Assembly: GCF_029946515.1 (NCBI RefSeq)
Contig: NZ_JARZHH010000035.1
Span: 52,853 to 116,852, forward strand
Direction: 5' to 3'
DNA: 64,000 bases
Source of the DNA: Polyangium sp. 6x1
GTDB taxonomy: Bacteria; Myxococcota_A; Polyangia; Polyangiales; Polyangiaceae
Below, one piece after another: positions 32,506 to 42,319 of this stretch. Position numbers and translations under genes: made by a program. Below the pieces are notes generated by a model. That model had not been told where the DNA came from and did no database searches. It saw nothing but the letters and a program-made list of their open reading frames with translations. Numbering within the stretch: the first letter of the stretch is position 1; every line of letters starts with the position of its first letter.

Positions 32506-34188
32506 CTACGGCGCCGGCGTGACGTTGGAAGAGGAAGGAGAAGGAGGCGCGGGCGAAGGCGTTCGCTCCAGAATGACGAACGTCGCGCGCCGGTTGCGTT
32601 GCCTCCCCTCCGGCGTCGTGTTCGTCGCGACGGGTGCCGTCGGGCCAAAGCCTTTGATCACGATCCGGCTCGGGTCGATGCTGCGGCGAACGAGCAGATC
32701 ACGCACGGCCTGGGCCCGCTGCCGGGCGAGCGCGTCGTTGCGAGGCAACGTGCCTCGATTGTCGGTGTGGCCCTGCACTTCGATCCGCGTGATCTCGGGG
32801 TGCTGGAAGAGGACCTCGGCGACTTCTTCGAGCATCTGCCGCGACGAGGACCGCAGGGTCGCCCGGCCCGTGTCGAAGAGGAGCTCGCGCAGGAGGACGA
32901 TTTCGCGGTCGGTCACGCGCACGGCCTCGGGACAGCCGTTTTTCGCGGCCACCTCGCTCGGCGCGCCTTTCTCCTCGGGGCAAGCGTCCACCGCATCTCC
33001 GAGGCCGTCGCCGTCGGCGTCGCCCTTCGAATCCGGACGGTTGTCCCGGTATTGTTCGAGCAGCGCCTCTTCCTCTGCGTCGTCGAGCGGGCAACCATTG
33101 CGTGTCTCGTCGCTCTGGGGAATGCCGTAGACACGCGGGCAGGCGTCCTGATCATCGATGACGTCGTCGCCGTCGGCGTCGTTCGCGCGCTTGCGGTACA
33201 CGGACGGGCACCCATTCTCCACGGCGTACACGCTGCGATCGCCGCGGACCTCGGGGCAGGCGTCCTGATCGTTCAAGATGCCATCCCCGTCGCTGTCGCG
33301 CAGGCGCTGCGAGAGGAACGGCGTGTAGGCGACCATCGCGACCACGCGGAACAGGGGCGTGCCGACGCCCTCGCTGAGGCCCGTGCCGAAGCTCATCCCC
33401 GCCTCGTAATTGTCGAGGAACCGATATCGGCCGTGCAAGGCGAGCTCGATGTTTCGGTTCTGGCTCGTGGCGTCGAGGAGCACCTGCGAAATCGTGAGCT
33501 CCGGGCCGATTTGCAGGGCGCGGTCCTGGCCGAGCAGGACCCCGATGCCGGCGCCGCCGGTGAGCGCCGTGCCGAGGACGACGCCGTCGTCCGTCGACCG
33601 TGCGTCGCGGATCTCCGGGCCCAATGCAAACGACCAGACCCAGCGATCGCCGAGCTGGCCGCCGAGGAGGACCTGCGGGAGGCCTCGCACGTAGCCGTCG
33701 GTGACGAATGCACCGGTGCCGGTGGGAATCCAGAGATAGGCGCCAATGCCGATCTGCAAGGGGTCTTCGTACGCGCCGTAGATGCGGACGCGGGCGCCGA
33801 GGCGGATGTCGCCGAAGTCGGGCGTGGTCGGCGAGATGTCGGCATTGCCGGTCTGGACGAGCGCGACGGGCACGTCGAGGTTCACCGCGAGGCGATTCCA
33901 CATCGAATAGGTGGCGTTCGCGTGGAGGAAGAGCTGCCGGCCGACGACCTCGTAGGCCGTGGCGCCGGCGTCGGTCTCGTAGAGGTAAGGGTTCCGTGCG
34001 TAGTCCACGAGCAGCATGCCGTGGAAGGTGAAATCACCGGCCGCGTAGGGGGATTGTACGCCGAGCATGCGATCGCCGGCGAACGAGGGCTGGAATCGGG
34101 GCAAGGCGATGTCGGCCGCGCGCGCGGGGGTGGCGAGCGCGAGGAGCGCGGCGAGCAGGAGCGGGAGGATTCGCAGGGGCGAACGCAT
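32506..34188 (-). CDS. OmpA-family outer-membrane protein with thrombospondin type-3 repeats, 560 aa
   Basis: The signal peptide ends ARA at about 24. A beta-barrel-like region follows with repeated aromatic strands (about 25-310). Calcium-binding TSP3 repeats are then seen as DSDGDGILNDQDACPEVRG, DADGDDVIDDQDACP and DADGDGLGDAVDACPEE. The C-terminal peptidoglycan-binding OmpA domain has EVQGHTDNRG and the N/R-rich ALARQRAQAVRDLL helix. This architecture is a common envelope anchor. The start codon is chosen as the ATG at 34188, where the signal peptide begins. It faces the deaminase gene across 117 bases. Confidence 0.9.
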   Translation of the reverse strand: MRSPLRILPLLLAALLALATPARAADIALPRFQPSFAGDRMLGVQSPYAAGDFTFHGMLLVDYARNPYLYETDAGATAYEVVGRQLFLHANATYSMWNRLAVNLDVPVALVQTGNADISPTTPDFGDIRLGARVRIYGAYEDPLQIGIGAYLWIPTGTGAFVTDGYVRGLPQVLLGGQLGDRWVWSFALGPEIRDARSTDDGVVLGTALTGGAGIGVLLGQDRALQIGPELTISQVLLDATSQNRNIELALHGRYRFLDNYEAGMSFGTGLSEGVGTPLFRVVAMVAYTPFLSQRLRDSDGDGILNDQDACPEVRGDRSVYAVENGCPSVYRKRANDADGDDVIDDQDACPRVYGIPQSDETRNGCPLDDAEEEALLEQYRDNRPDSKGDADGDGLGDAVDACPEEKGAPSEVAAKNGCPEAVRVTDREIVLLRELLFDTGRATLRSSSRQMLEEVAEVLFQHPEITRIEVQGHTDNRGTLPRNDALARQRAQAVRDLLVRRSIDPSRIVIKGFGPTAPVATNTTPEGRQRNRRATFVILERTPSPAPPSPSSSNVTPAP

Positions 34189-34305
34189 GAGCTTCGGCGG
34201 CGAGGGCAGTCTACCCGAGGGCCGGGCGGATCGGGACTTTTCCGGGTGCGAAGGCCGGTTTCTGGGAGCGAGGGGGCGAGGTTGGTAGTGTGGCGCCTCG
34301 AAGCC

Positions 34306-35538
34306 ATGGCCAAGGAGAATCGGTCGCCGAAGGATGGGCTGCCTGGCCGGAGCACGTCGCCGCATCCAGCGACGATCCAGCCGAAGGAGAGGCCAAGGCA
34401 GGCCGCCCCCACGCGAACGCCGCATCCGGCGACGGTGTTACAGCGGCAGAACCCCCCGTCGCTCGCCGCGAAGATGCCTCACGCCGCCACAGTGGCGCAG
34501 CCGAAGGCCCGGCATGCCGCGCGGGGGATTCCGCCGGAGGCCCTCGTCGCCTTGCGAAAAGCGTGCGGCGTCATTCAGGCAGCGTCGAACGGCCCCTTCG
34601 ATCCCTACCGGCCCATGAGTTTCTTCCGGGACGAAACCACATCGAACATTCGAGGACGAAATGACAGCGGGGTCGTCTTCGGTGGCACGGTGCAACGCCC
34701 GGCGCGCTCGTTCGCGGGCGAAGAGGCGGCGCAGTTCCTGCGGCACCTCTCCACGTACTTTTTTTACTACGCGAACCACTTCTTGGCGAAAGGCGACGCG
34801 GAGGTGGAAGCCATGTACACGAACGATCGGATCCTCATCTCGGCCAACAATCCGAAGACGATGGAGCAGCTCTACCAGCAGCTCGTGAAGGAGCCGACGC
34901 TGCTCGACGCGATCCGCACGATTCCGAGCACGAGCTCCGATCGGCGCGGCGCCCGCGTGGTCGACCGCTTCCAGGACGAGATGATGAGCCCCGATTTGAC
35001 CGAGGACGTGCAGTTTCTCGCCCAGAGTCTCGCGATGGTGCCGGTCCGGGAGTCTGTCGAGCAAATCACGATCCGGAACGCCGTGCCGAAGACGGACGTT
35101 CTCGTGGAGCCTCATTATCGCGAGAAGCTGATCCTCGTGAGTGGCCTCGGCGTGCACGCCGAGCAGAAGCTCCTGCTCGTGCTCACCAAGTCCCGCCTGC
35201 CGAAGACGACCCCGGTCCTCATCCGTGGGAAGAAGCGCCCCTGCTTCGGCTGCTGGTTGTGCCTCTACTTCGTGGCCGACGTGATGGGGTACAACTTGAA
35301 TTACAACACGCGGCCCGGAAAATCCTGGACCAATTCGATCGATGGTTTGAAGGCGATCATCGACCGGGCGCTCGATATCGACGTTCCGAAACAGCTCATG
35401 CGGGCGTGGGGCGACAAGGTGATCCGGCAGTACGAGGCAAACAAGATCCGCTCGCACGTCTCGACGGTGTACGGGACGGGCGCCGAGGATCCCGGGTTCG
35501 ACAGCGAATCCGACGACGATCTCGACAGTTATTCGTGA
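34306..35538 (+). CDS. PHPATV-tagged deaminase-fold toxin, predicted T6SS effector, 410 aa
   Basis: Residues 19-63 hold three tags: PHPATI (19-24), PHPATV (39-44) and PHAATV (58-63). GVIQA follows at 88-92, as in the DUF4157 protein. The C-terminal region has the Zn-deaminase signature HAE (H284, E286) and PCFGC (C313, C316). This is the HAE plus PCxxC pattern of nucleic-acid deaminase toxins found in polymorphic toxin systems. A long helical middle links the parts, and the acidic tail (SESDDDLDSY) may be a neutralising or anchoring segment. There is no signal peptide, consistent with T6SS loading. No immunity protein was identified next to it. Confidence 0.78.
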   Translation: MAKENRSPKDGLPGRSTSPHPATIQPKERPRQAAPTRTPHPATVLQRQNPPSLAAKMPHAATVAQPKARHAARGIPPEALVALRKACGVIQAASNGPFDPYRPMSFFRDETTSNIRGRNDSGVVFGGTVQRPARSFAGEEAAQFLRHLSTYFFYYANHFLAKGDAEVEAMYTNDRILISANNPKTMEQLYQQLVKEPTLLDAIRTIPSTSSDRRGARVVDRFQDEMMSPDLTEDVQFLAQSLAMVPVRESVEQITIRNAVPKTDVLVEPHYREKLILVSGLGVHAEQKLLLVLTKSRLPKTTPVLIRGKKRPCFGCWLCLYFVADVMGYNLNYNTRPGKSWTNSIDGLKAIIDRALDIDVPKQLMRAWGDKVIRQYEANKIRSHVSTVYGTGAEDPGFDSESDDDLDSYS

Positions 35539-35556
35539 GCCTCCGACGAGGCGGCT

Positions 35557-37290
35557 TCACCCATGCCCGAGCGACCCGCGGCCGCCTTTCTTGTACCGGT
35601 CGAAGAGCTTGCGCAGCTCACCCAGCTCGATGCCGTATTCCTTGGCGATTTCCTTGTGCCCGCGTTCGCCCACGAGCATGTGGCCAAAGGCCTCTTCGAG
35701 GCGCTCGAGCTCCATCGGGAGCGCGACCGGTTCGACGTGCGCAACCGGCGCCGGCGCAGGGGCGGGCGCCGGCGCGGGGGCAGGAGCCGGCGCGGGGGCG
35801 GGCGCTTGTGCCTGGACAACCCCGAAGATGTTCGCTGCCGTGGGGGCGGGCGTCTCGGCTGGCGCGGGTTTTCGTTGCGGCGGGACACGCAGGCGCACCG
35901 CGGGATCGCCGAGGAGAATGTAGCCGGCGAGGTCCTGGCGGAGCATCCAGAGGTGCCCGAGCCGCGTCTCGTCGCGCCGGCCTCCGCTCGCCTCGTGATC
36001 ATAGAGGCTCGTGAGCTCCGTGTTCGCCTGCTCGAAGAATCGCACGAGCTCGCGGAACGCGAGACCGACGCGGTCGCCGCGCACGAGCGAACGAACGACG
36101 GACATGAAGCGGGCCGGGCGGGCGATCGGCGAGCCCGCGTCGCGCTCCTCGAAGCTGTAGGTCCAGGCGAGATCGACGTGTCCGAGGAACGCGAGGGGGC
36201 CGTTCGGATTCGCGAGCGCGGCGCGGGGGAGCGAGGCAATGAAGGGCGGCGCATGGCGAGGGAGGGCCTTGAGCACCTCCTCGGCCTCGCCGCCGTAATG
36301 GCCGAGCTTCTGCAATCGTTCGAGCCAGTGGCGATAGGCGCTCCGATCCGGCGTGCCGCCGCCATAACAAGCGACCATGAACCAGACGCCGCCCGGCGCG
36401 AAGGGGCGCTCGCCGAGGTCGCTCGCGGCGAACGTGCCCTCGCGGCCGAATCGCATGGCCCCCTGGCGCGCCCGCTGCTCGGCGAAGCTCTTCCAGCCCT
36501 CGCGCGGGGCGCCCGCGCCGTGGCTGACGCTGAAGAGCACGCCCGGATCGGGGCGGGACGCGGCTTCGAGCAGCTCGTCGGGAGAAGGCGCGTCGACGCG
36601 GCCGCGCTCTTCGATCGTGCTCACGGGGAATTGCCCGGCTTCGAGGCGGCGGCGCACGAGATCGAGGCCCGGACGCACGAGCGCGCGGTACGTGGCCGCC
36701 GTGGCCGCCGTGCCGTCGTGCACGGTATAAAACGTGGCGTGCGGGGGCGTCGCGAGGGCGGCCGCGCGCTCGGCGGCGAGGATCTTGTGAATGTAGGCCT
36801 CGTAGCCGCGTTCGTCCGGAAAAGCGAGCCGTCCGACGAACCCGTCCGATTGCTGGACCTGCTGAATGGCGAAGGGGACCTGATCGAGATCGCCGAGGAT
36901 GAGCTGATACCGCGGCAGATCGACGGCGAGGTCGGCGCCGCGATCGAAGACGTCCTTGCGCCAGCGCGCGGCGCCCGCCATGTCGAGGCGAGAAGGCGCG
37001 CGGAAGACCTTGATCTCGTGGCCCCCCTGGGCCGCGCGGCGCGCTTCGAGGAGGGGGCGCGCGAGCTCCAGCAATCGATCGCCCGTTTGTCCTTCGGGTA
37101 CGATCACGCCCCAGCGCTGGGCCGTGAGGTCGTCCGGGTCGTCGCCCTCGTCCCAGAGGTGCGTCGGTCCGGGGCCCGCTTCGGGGCGCTCTTCATGCTT
37201 CGCGGCCGCGTCCGCGGAGAGACCTCCTTCGAGGAAGGCGCTGCCGTCGTCGTCGTGACTCAGGAGGAGGTGGATGTCGTTCGCGGGCAT
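35557..37290 (-). CDS. Gingipain/caspase-like (clan CD) cysteine protease, 577 aa
   Basis: The catalytic pair is visible as VLFSVSHGAG (H257) and WFMVACYGGG (C308), the His-Gly then Cys order of clan CD (caspase, gingipain C25). A GRLAFPDERGYEAYIHKIL-type segment precedes them. An Ala-Pro repeat of about 20 residues (near 505-525) leads to a small helical C-terminal domain (LERLEEAFGHMLVGERGHKEIAKEYGIELGELRKLF) that resembles a helix-turn-helix. The gene is the third of a minus operon 27 bases after the CHAT-STAND gene. A protease effector activated by the CHAT protein is a plausible inference. Confidence 0.75.
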   Translation of the reverse strand: MPANDIHLLLSHDDDGSAFLEGGLSADAAAKHEERPEAGPGPTHLWDEGDDPDDLTAQRWGVIVPEGQTGDRLLELARPLLEARRAAQGGHEIKVFRAPSRLDMAGAARWRKDVFDRGADLAVDLPRYQLILGDLDQVPFAIQQVQQSDGFVGRLAFPDERGYEAYIHKILAAERAAALATPPHATFYTVHDGTAATAATYRALVRPGLDLVRRRLEAGQFPVSTIEERGRVDAPSPDELLEAASRPDPGVLFSVSHGAGAPREGWKSFAEQRARQGAMRFGREGTFAASDLGERPFAPGGVWFMVACYGGGTPDRSAYRHWLERLQKLGHYGGEAEEVLKALPRHAPPFIASLPRAALANPNGPLAFLGHVDLAWTYSFEERDAGSPIARPARFMSVVRSLVRGDRVGLAFRELVRFFEQANTELTSLYDHEASGGRRDETRLGHLWMLRQDLAGYILLGDPAVRLRVPPQRKPAPAETPAPTAANIFGVVQAQAPAPAPAPAPAPAPAPAPAPVAHVEPVALPMELERLEEAFGHMLVGERGHKEIAKEYGIELGELRKLFDRYKKGGRGSLGHG

Positions 37291-37317
37291 GGCCGTCCTC
37301 GATTCAAACCGACGATA

Positions 37318-40300
37318 TCATTTCTGCGGCCCGAGCGTGCCGGTCTTCAGGTCGCGCGTGCAATTGTCGGGGTCGAGGCCTTGCTTCTCGTTGCAGGCGC
37401 GGCAGCCTTTGAGCGCTTCCTCTTTGTCTTCGGCCAGGTAACGCTCGCGGAGGGCCGCGGTGGCGCAGTCGTCGTTCGCGCGCTCGAGGCTCGCGACGAT
37501 GGCGGCGGGCTCGGCGTCCCAGCGCTGAAGGAAACCCTGCGTGTCCACGGTGAGGATGCCATTTCCCTTCACCTCGAAGGCAGCAATGGGGAACGTCGCA
37601 GCGGAGTTCATCAGAGCGAACACCTGGCCCGATCCGTCGACCTTCCACACGTCGACGGTGTTGTCCCGGGCCCGCGTGATCACGCGCTCGCCGCGCGCGT
37701 CGAACACGACGGAGAGGACCGGCGCCGGATGCGCGAGCTCGACGAACGTGCCGTCGCGCTTCCAGACGCGCACGGTCCTGTCCTGCGAGGCGGTGGCGAC
37801 GTGATCGCCGTCGGGCGAAAAGGCGACGGCATTGATGGCGCCGTGGTGGCGGCCGAGCACCTTGGGTTTTTCGTGGCCATCGATGTCGACCCACCAGGCG
37901 CAGCCGTCCTCGCGACCGAGGACGATGTCGCGCGCGCCGGGGCGGCTGCTCCACGCGACCGAGGTGAAGCCGCCCGAGGTCGTGGAGACGAGTTTGTCGG
38001 ACACGCCCAAGGAGCCGCATTTCTCGGCGGAGGCCTTCAGGGAGACGGGCGGTCGGTCGGTTTTGCCGAGCTCCCATACGAGCGGCGCGCCCTGGGCGGT
38101 GACGCTGACGAATCGATCGCCGTCGCCATTCCACGCGAGCCCGACGACCGGCGCGCGGTGCTGCCGCGGGAGGATCTGCGTGGGAAGGACGACCTGTCTT
38201 TCGCGCGAAGCGGCGGCAGGACGATCGTCGATGGGCGTGAGCGCCACGTGGCCCTCCTCGTCGCCCGTGACGATGCGTTTCCCATCCCGGCTCCACGCGG
38301 CCGTCTGGATGCGTCGTCGTCCATGGGTGAGCAAGCCGAGCGGGTGGAAGCCTTCGTGAATCTCGGCGTTCGGCGACAGGAGGTACACGGCGAGATCGCC
38401 CTCGGGCGTGCGCTGGAGCAGGTGGTCCTGCGTCGGGCTTTCGAGCGCATACGTCACGTAATGCCCGAGGAGCCGCGGCAGGACGGGCCGCGGCAGGCGC
38501 GCGAGCTCCCAGATGCGCGCCGTTTCGTCCCACGACGCGGTGAGGAGCCGATGGCCGTCCGGCGAGAAGGCGACGGTGGTGACGTCGGCCTCGTGGCCAT
38601 TCAGGATCGCGAGCTGCGTGTAGGAGGCGACGTCGGTGGGGCGCGTGGCCGGCTCCTCGCCCCAGATGCGGACCGTGTTGTCGTCGCTGGCCGTGGCCAC
38701 GATGCGGCCGCTCTTCGGATGAAAGACGGCCTGGTTGAGGGGGCCCATGTGGCCCCGCAGCACGGCGATTTCCTTGCGCGTCGCGACGTCCCAGATGCGC
38801 GCGGTGCCGTCCTGCGAGGCGGTGACGATCGCCTTGCCGTCCGGGGAAAATGCGGCCGACGTGACGGGGCCCGTGTGCCCTTCGAGGCAGGCGCGTGTCC
38901 CCTTTCGTGCGTCCCAGAGGCAAGCCGTGCGGTCCCAGGAGGAGCTGACGATCCGTTCGCCGTCAGGGGCGAATTCCAGCCACGAGACGACGTCCTTGTG
39001 CCCAGTAAAACGGTTTTCCAGGGCGGGGCCGGTGACCGGGGTGAGGTCCCACGTCTCGATCGTGGCGTCGAACGTCGCCGTGGCCACGCGGGTCCCGTCG
39101 GGGGAAAAGGCGGCCGTCCACAAGGCGTGCGCCTCTCCGCGCAGCTCGGCGAGGACCCGGGGCTCCGGGCCGGCGACGTCCCAGAGCTTCGCGACGCCAT
39201 TCAGGGAGGACGTGAGCACGCGGCGGCCCTCGGCGTCGAAGACCGCGGAGGAGAGCGGTCCGTCGTGCCGCAGCACGATCGGTTTGCCCCGGCCATTGCC
39301 GTTCCAGAGGTGCGCCTCTCCATCCTCGGAGGCCGTGACGAAGCGGCGGCCGTCCGGGGACCAGGCGGCGTGCCATAATTTTTCCTCGTGCCCGGCGAGC
39401 GTGACCTTCGGAATGGGCAGGCTCAAGACGGTCTGCGCCAGCGAGAGGTGCCGGAAATCCGTGAGGAGCTCGGGGAACGCGCCGCTCCGCTCGGACAGGA
39501 CGGACGCGGCGGCCGCGTGCTGATGGCGCGCGACGAGGTTCAATGCGCCGCCGATGCGGAGTTGCTTTTCGGCCAGGGCGCGCTCCGCGTCGGCATGCTT
39601 GTGCGCTTCTTCGGCCTTGATGCGATCCTGCTCGGCCCGCTTCCACGAGGCATCGGCCTCGGCTTTGGACCGGGCCGTGCGGAGCGCGAGGAGCGTCATG
39701 GCGACGGCCACGATGACCGCGCCCACGGCGCCGACGATGAGCTTGCGCCGCTCGACGGTCTGCCGTTCGCGAGCGCTCGAGGCTTCGGCCTCCTCGGCGT
39801 GCTCGCTCGCCTCGATCATCGCCCGCGTGTCGTCGTCGAGCTCGTCCTCGGCGTGCGCGCGGATCTGCTTGGCATACCCGAGCTGAGCGCCGCGGAGGAG
39901 GGCGCCGTGCGCCTTGTAATCGGCGGCCCAGCGCTCGAGCTTGCCCATTTCGACGACGCGCGCGCGATCCTCGGCGAGCCAGGCCGTGAGGCGCTTCCAC
40001 CGCCGGAGCAAGGCCTCGTGCGCGACCTCGACCACGATGCGGCCGCCCTCGTCCTGCCGCGAGACGAGGCGCGCGGCGATGAATCGTTCGAGCAAGGCCT
40101 CGAAGCTCGCCCGCCGCTCGGGATCGGCGGGGAGGATGCGCGCGAGCGGGACGCGGCGGCGCGTGTTCGAGGCGCTGCCCTCGCCGAAATGGGTGAGGCG
40201 CGAGAAGAGCCGGCGGGCGAGCTTCTGCGAGGGTTCGTCGAGCTCGTCGACGACGGCGTCCGCCATTCGTTCGAGCGCGCCGAACACGCCGCCGAGCTCC

Positions 40301-42312
40301 TCGTACCGGGTTGCGTCGAGGGTGTTTCCCTGGCGCTTCTGCCAGAGGAGGTCGAGGACGTATTCGACGAGCGGCAAGGCCGTGGGCTCGGCGCCGACCT
40401 CGGCGATGATGCGGCTCGCGAGCCCCTCCGAGAGCGTGAGGCCGACCTTGCGCGCGGGCTCCTCGATCACGGCGCGGAGCTGCGCCGGGCCCATCTGCGC
40501 GATGAAGACGCGGTGCGCCTCGTCGTAGGCCACGCGATCGAGCCTTTGGCCCGTGATCTCGTCGAGCACGATCTGCCCGCACTCGCCGACGAAATCGACG
40601 CGCATGCTGGTGATGCAATGGATGTTGCCGTCGCCGGAGCAGCGCTTCCACAGCTCGGCGGCGAACGCTTGCCGCTCGGCCCGATCCTGGACGTGCGTGA
40701 AGATCTCCTCGAATTGATCGACGACGAGGAGGAAGGGGATGTCCTTGTCGCGGCGCGCCGCGAGCGCCGATTCGAGCGCGGCGAGCGGCGCCGCGCCGGG
40801 GCGCATGACGACCGCCTCCCACGCGCCGCCCGCGGCCGTGGCGAGCGCCGTGATTTCGCGGTGGAGCACGGAGAGCGCCTGTTGCGCGGCCGCGCCCGGG
40901 CCCCTGCGCCCGAGGAGGTGCGCGAGCCGCTCGATGGCGCGCTTGACGTCCTCGGCGTCCGCGGCGTCTCGCTGTGCGGCGCCCCGATCGAGCAGGCGCG
41001 GGACGACGCCGGCGAGGACCATGGACGATTTTCCCGTGCCCGAGCCACCCGCGACCACGAGAAATCGAGGTTTTCCCGCGGCCGCGAGCGCCGCGAGGTC
41101 GGCGAGCGCCTCCTCGATTTCGGGGTCGCGGCCGAAGAAGAATCGGCGATGCGCGGCGTGGAAGGCGAGGAGGCCTCGATAAGGGCGAAATGCGATCGGG
41201 CGGGTGTCGTCGCCGTCCTCGGGGCGGGCGTGCAGGGTGAGGCTCGCCCAATCGAGCCGTCCGGCGCCCTCGCGGAGGAGGCGCTGCCGGGCGGCGAGGA
41301 GCGCGTTTTCGACGGACGAAGGCTCGACGAGGAGTTTGTCGTAAAAACTTTCCGTGAAGGTGATCGCGCCGGCGGCGGAGAGGGGGAAGCGGGAGGCGAC
41401 GACGGCCTGGATGCCGGCCTGGTGGAGGTTCTGCGCGACGCTGCCGAGGTGATTGCCGATCTGCCCGGGATTGCCGCTGTCGCAGGCCGAGAGCACGACG
41501 AGGCGAATGCGGCCCGCGTGCGGCGCGAGGAGCTGCCGGAGCTTGCCGGCGTCGAGCAGGACACGCTCGCCGCTGCCGTCGTCCGCGTCCCAGGCGAGGC
41601 CGTGGGTTTGTCCGACCTGGGTGCCGTGGCAGAGGAGGTGGAGGACATTGATGATCTCGCCCGAGGCGGCGGCCTTTTCGAGGGCGCGCGAGAGGCGGCC
41701 GAGGGAGAGGTGGTCGATGACGTCGCGGGCGGGATCGAAGGGGTGATGGCCACGCTCGGCGGCGGCGCGCAGGGCATTCGATTGCTCGGCGAGGGGCACG
41801 GCGCCGGCGGCGGCGGACCAGCCGAAGAGGATGCGCCCGCCTTCGGGCATGGGCGAGGGATCCTCGGGGCGCGTGGTGCTCTCGGGCCAGGCATAACGAA
41901 CGAGGACCTCGGGCAACTCGCCGAGGTGCTGGCCGCTCGATTTGAGCGTCAAGAGCTCCCAGGGGAGCGCATAAAGCTCGGCCGCATTCGATCGGAAGGT
42001 GATCCGCACGGGATCGCCGCGTGACGACGCGAGGGTGATGGCCTCTTCGTGGCGAGCCCAGCCCGCGGGCGCGAGGAATCGCCGGAGGGCGCGGCCGAGA
42101 CGCTGGACCGTGGCGGGATCGCAGCCGGGGCGGCGGACAGCGTCGAGGTCGGCGAAGAGCGCGGGCGTCCAGTCGATGGTGACGGTCTCGGCGCCGCCGC
42201 CCTCGGTGCGCAGGACGTACGTGACCTCGCCGTCTGGCAAGACAAACGATTCGTCGGCCTGCGCGGTGCGCGTGAATTCGAGGAGCAGGTTCCCGGGCGG
42301 CGGCGCGGTCAC
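37318..42312 (-). CDS. CHAT-STAND NTPase-WD40 protein, 1664 aa, GTG start
   Basis: The domain order is: N-terminal CHAT peptidase, about 60-360, with the catalytic pair in LHLLCHG (H229) and LSACDSG (C277); STAND NTPase with Walker A AGGSGTGKSS (421-430) and Walker B FLLVVDQFEEIF (527-538); a transmembrane helix about 857-879 and a charged coiled coil to about 920; then a series of roughly a dozen WD40 repeats from about 970 to the end. This is the layout of self-regulated protease/NTPase proteins that sense ligands through WD40. The gene lies seven bases after the PAAR-like gene. The start is a GTG; an ATG is not available near. Confidence 0.85.
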   Translation of the reverse strand: MTAPPPGNLLLEFTRTAQADESFVLPDGEVTYVLRTEGGGAETVTIDWTPALFADLDAVRRPGCDPATVQRLGRALRRFLAPAGWARHEEAITLASSRGDPVRITFRSNAAELYALPWELLTLKSSGQHLGELPEVLVRYAWPESTTRPEDPSPMPEGGRILFGWSAAAGAVPLAEQSNALRAAAERGHHPFDPARDVIDHLSLGRLSRALEKAAASGEIINVLHLLCHGTQVGQTHGLAWDADDGSGERVLLDAGKLRQLLAPHAGRIRLVVLSACDSGNPGQIGNHLGSVAQNLHQAGIQAVVASRFPLSAAGAITFTESFYDKLLVEPSSVENALLAARQRLLREGAGRLDWASLTLHARPEDGDDTRPIAFRPYRGLLAFHAAHRRFFFGRDPEIEEALADLAALAAAGKPRFLVVAGGSGTGKSSMVLAGVVPRLLDRGAAQRDAADAEDVKRAIERLAHLLGRRGPGAAAQQALSVLHREITALATAAGGAWEAVVMRPGAAPLAALESALAARRDKDIPFLLVVDQFEEIFTHVQDRAERQAFAAELWKRCSGDGNIHCITSMRVDFVGECGQIVLDEITGQRLDRVAYDEAHRVFIAQMGPAQLRAVIEEPARKVGLTLSEGLASRIIAEVGAEPTALPLVEYVLDLLWQKRQGNTLDATRYEELGGVFGALERMADAVVDELDEPSQKLARRLFSRLTHFGEGSASNTRRRVPLARILPADPERRASFEALLERFIAARLVSRQDEGGRIVVEVAHEALLRRWKRLTAWLAEDRARVVEMGKLERWAADYKAHGALLRGAQLGYAKQIRAHAEDELDDDTRAMIEASEHAEEAEASSARERQTVERRKLIVGAVGAVIVAVAMTLLALRTARSKAEADASWKRAEQDRIKAEEAHKHADAERALAEKQLRIGGALNLVARHQHAAAASVLSERSGAFPELLTDFRHLSLAQTVLSLPIPKVTLAGHEEKLWHAAWSPDGRRFVTASEDGEAHLWNGNGRGKPIVLRHDGPLSSAVFDAEGRRVLTSSLNGVAKLWDVAGPEPRVLAELRGEAHALWTAAFSPDGTRVATATFDATIETWDLTPVTGPALENRFTGHKDVVSWLEFAPDGERIVSSSWDRTACLWDARKGTRACLEGHTGPVTSAAFSPDGKAIVTASQDGTARIWDVATRKEIAVLRGHMGPLNQAVFHPKSGRIVATASDDNTVRIWGEEPATRPTDVASYTQLAILNGHEADVTTVAFSPDGHRLLTASWDETARIWELARLPRPVLPRLLGHYVTYALESPTQDHLLQRTPEGDLAVYLLSPNAEIHEGFHPLGLLTHGRRRIQTAAWSRDGKRIVTGDEEGHVALTPIDDRPAAASRERQVVLPTQILPRQHRAPVVGLAWNGDGDRFVSVTAQGAPLVWELGKTDRPPVSLKASAEKCGSLGVSDKLVSTTSGGFTSVAWSSRPGARDIVLGREDGCAWWVDIDGHEKPKVLGRHHGAINAVAFSPDGDHVATASQDRTVRVWKRDGTFVELAHPAPVLSVVFDARGERVITRARDNTVDVWKVDGSGQVFALMNSAATFPIAAFEVKGNGILTVDTQGFLQRWDAEPAAIVASLERANDDCATAALRERYLAEDKEEALKGCRACNEKQGLDPDNCTRDLKTGTLGPQK

Positions 42313-42319
42313 GGGGGGT

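Noticed and set aside
35750..35820. GGCGCC-type simple repeat
   Set aside because: It is the coding sequence of the Ala-Pro linker in the caspase-like protease.
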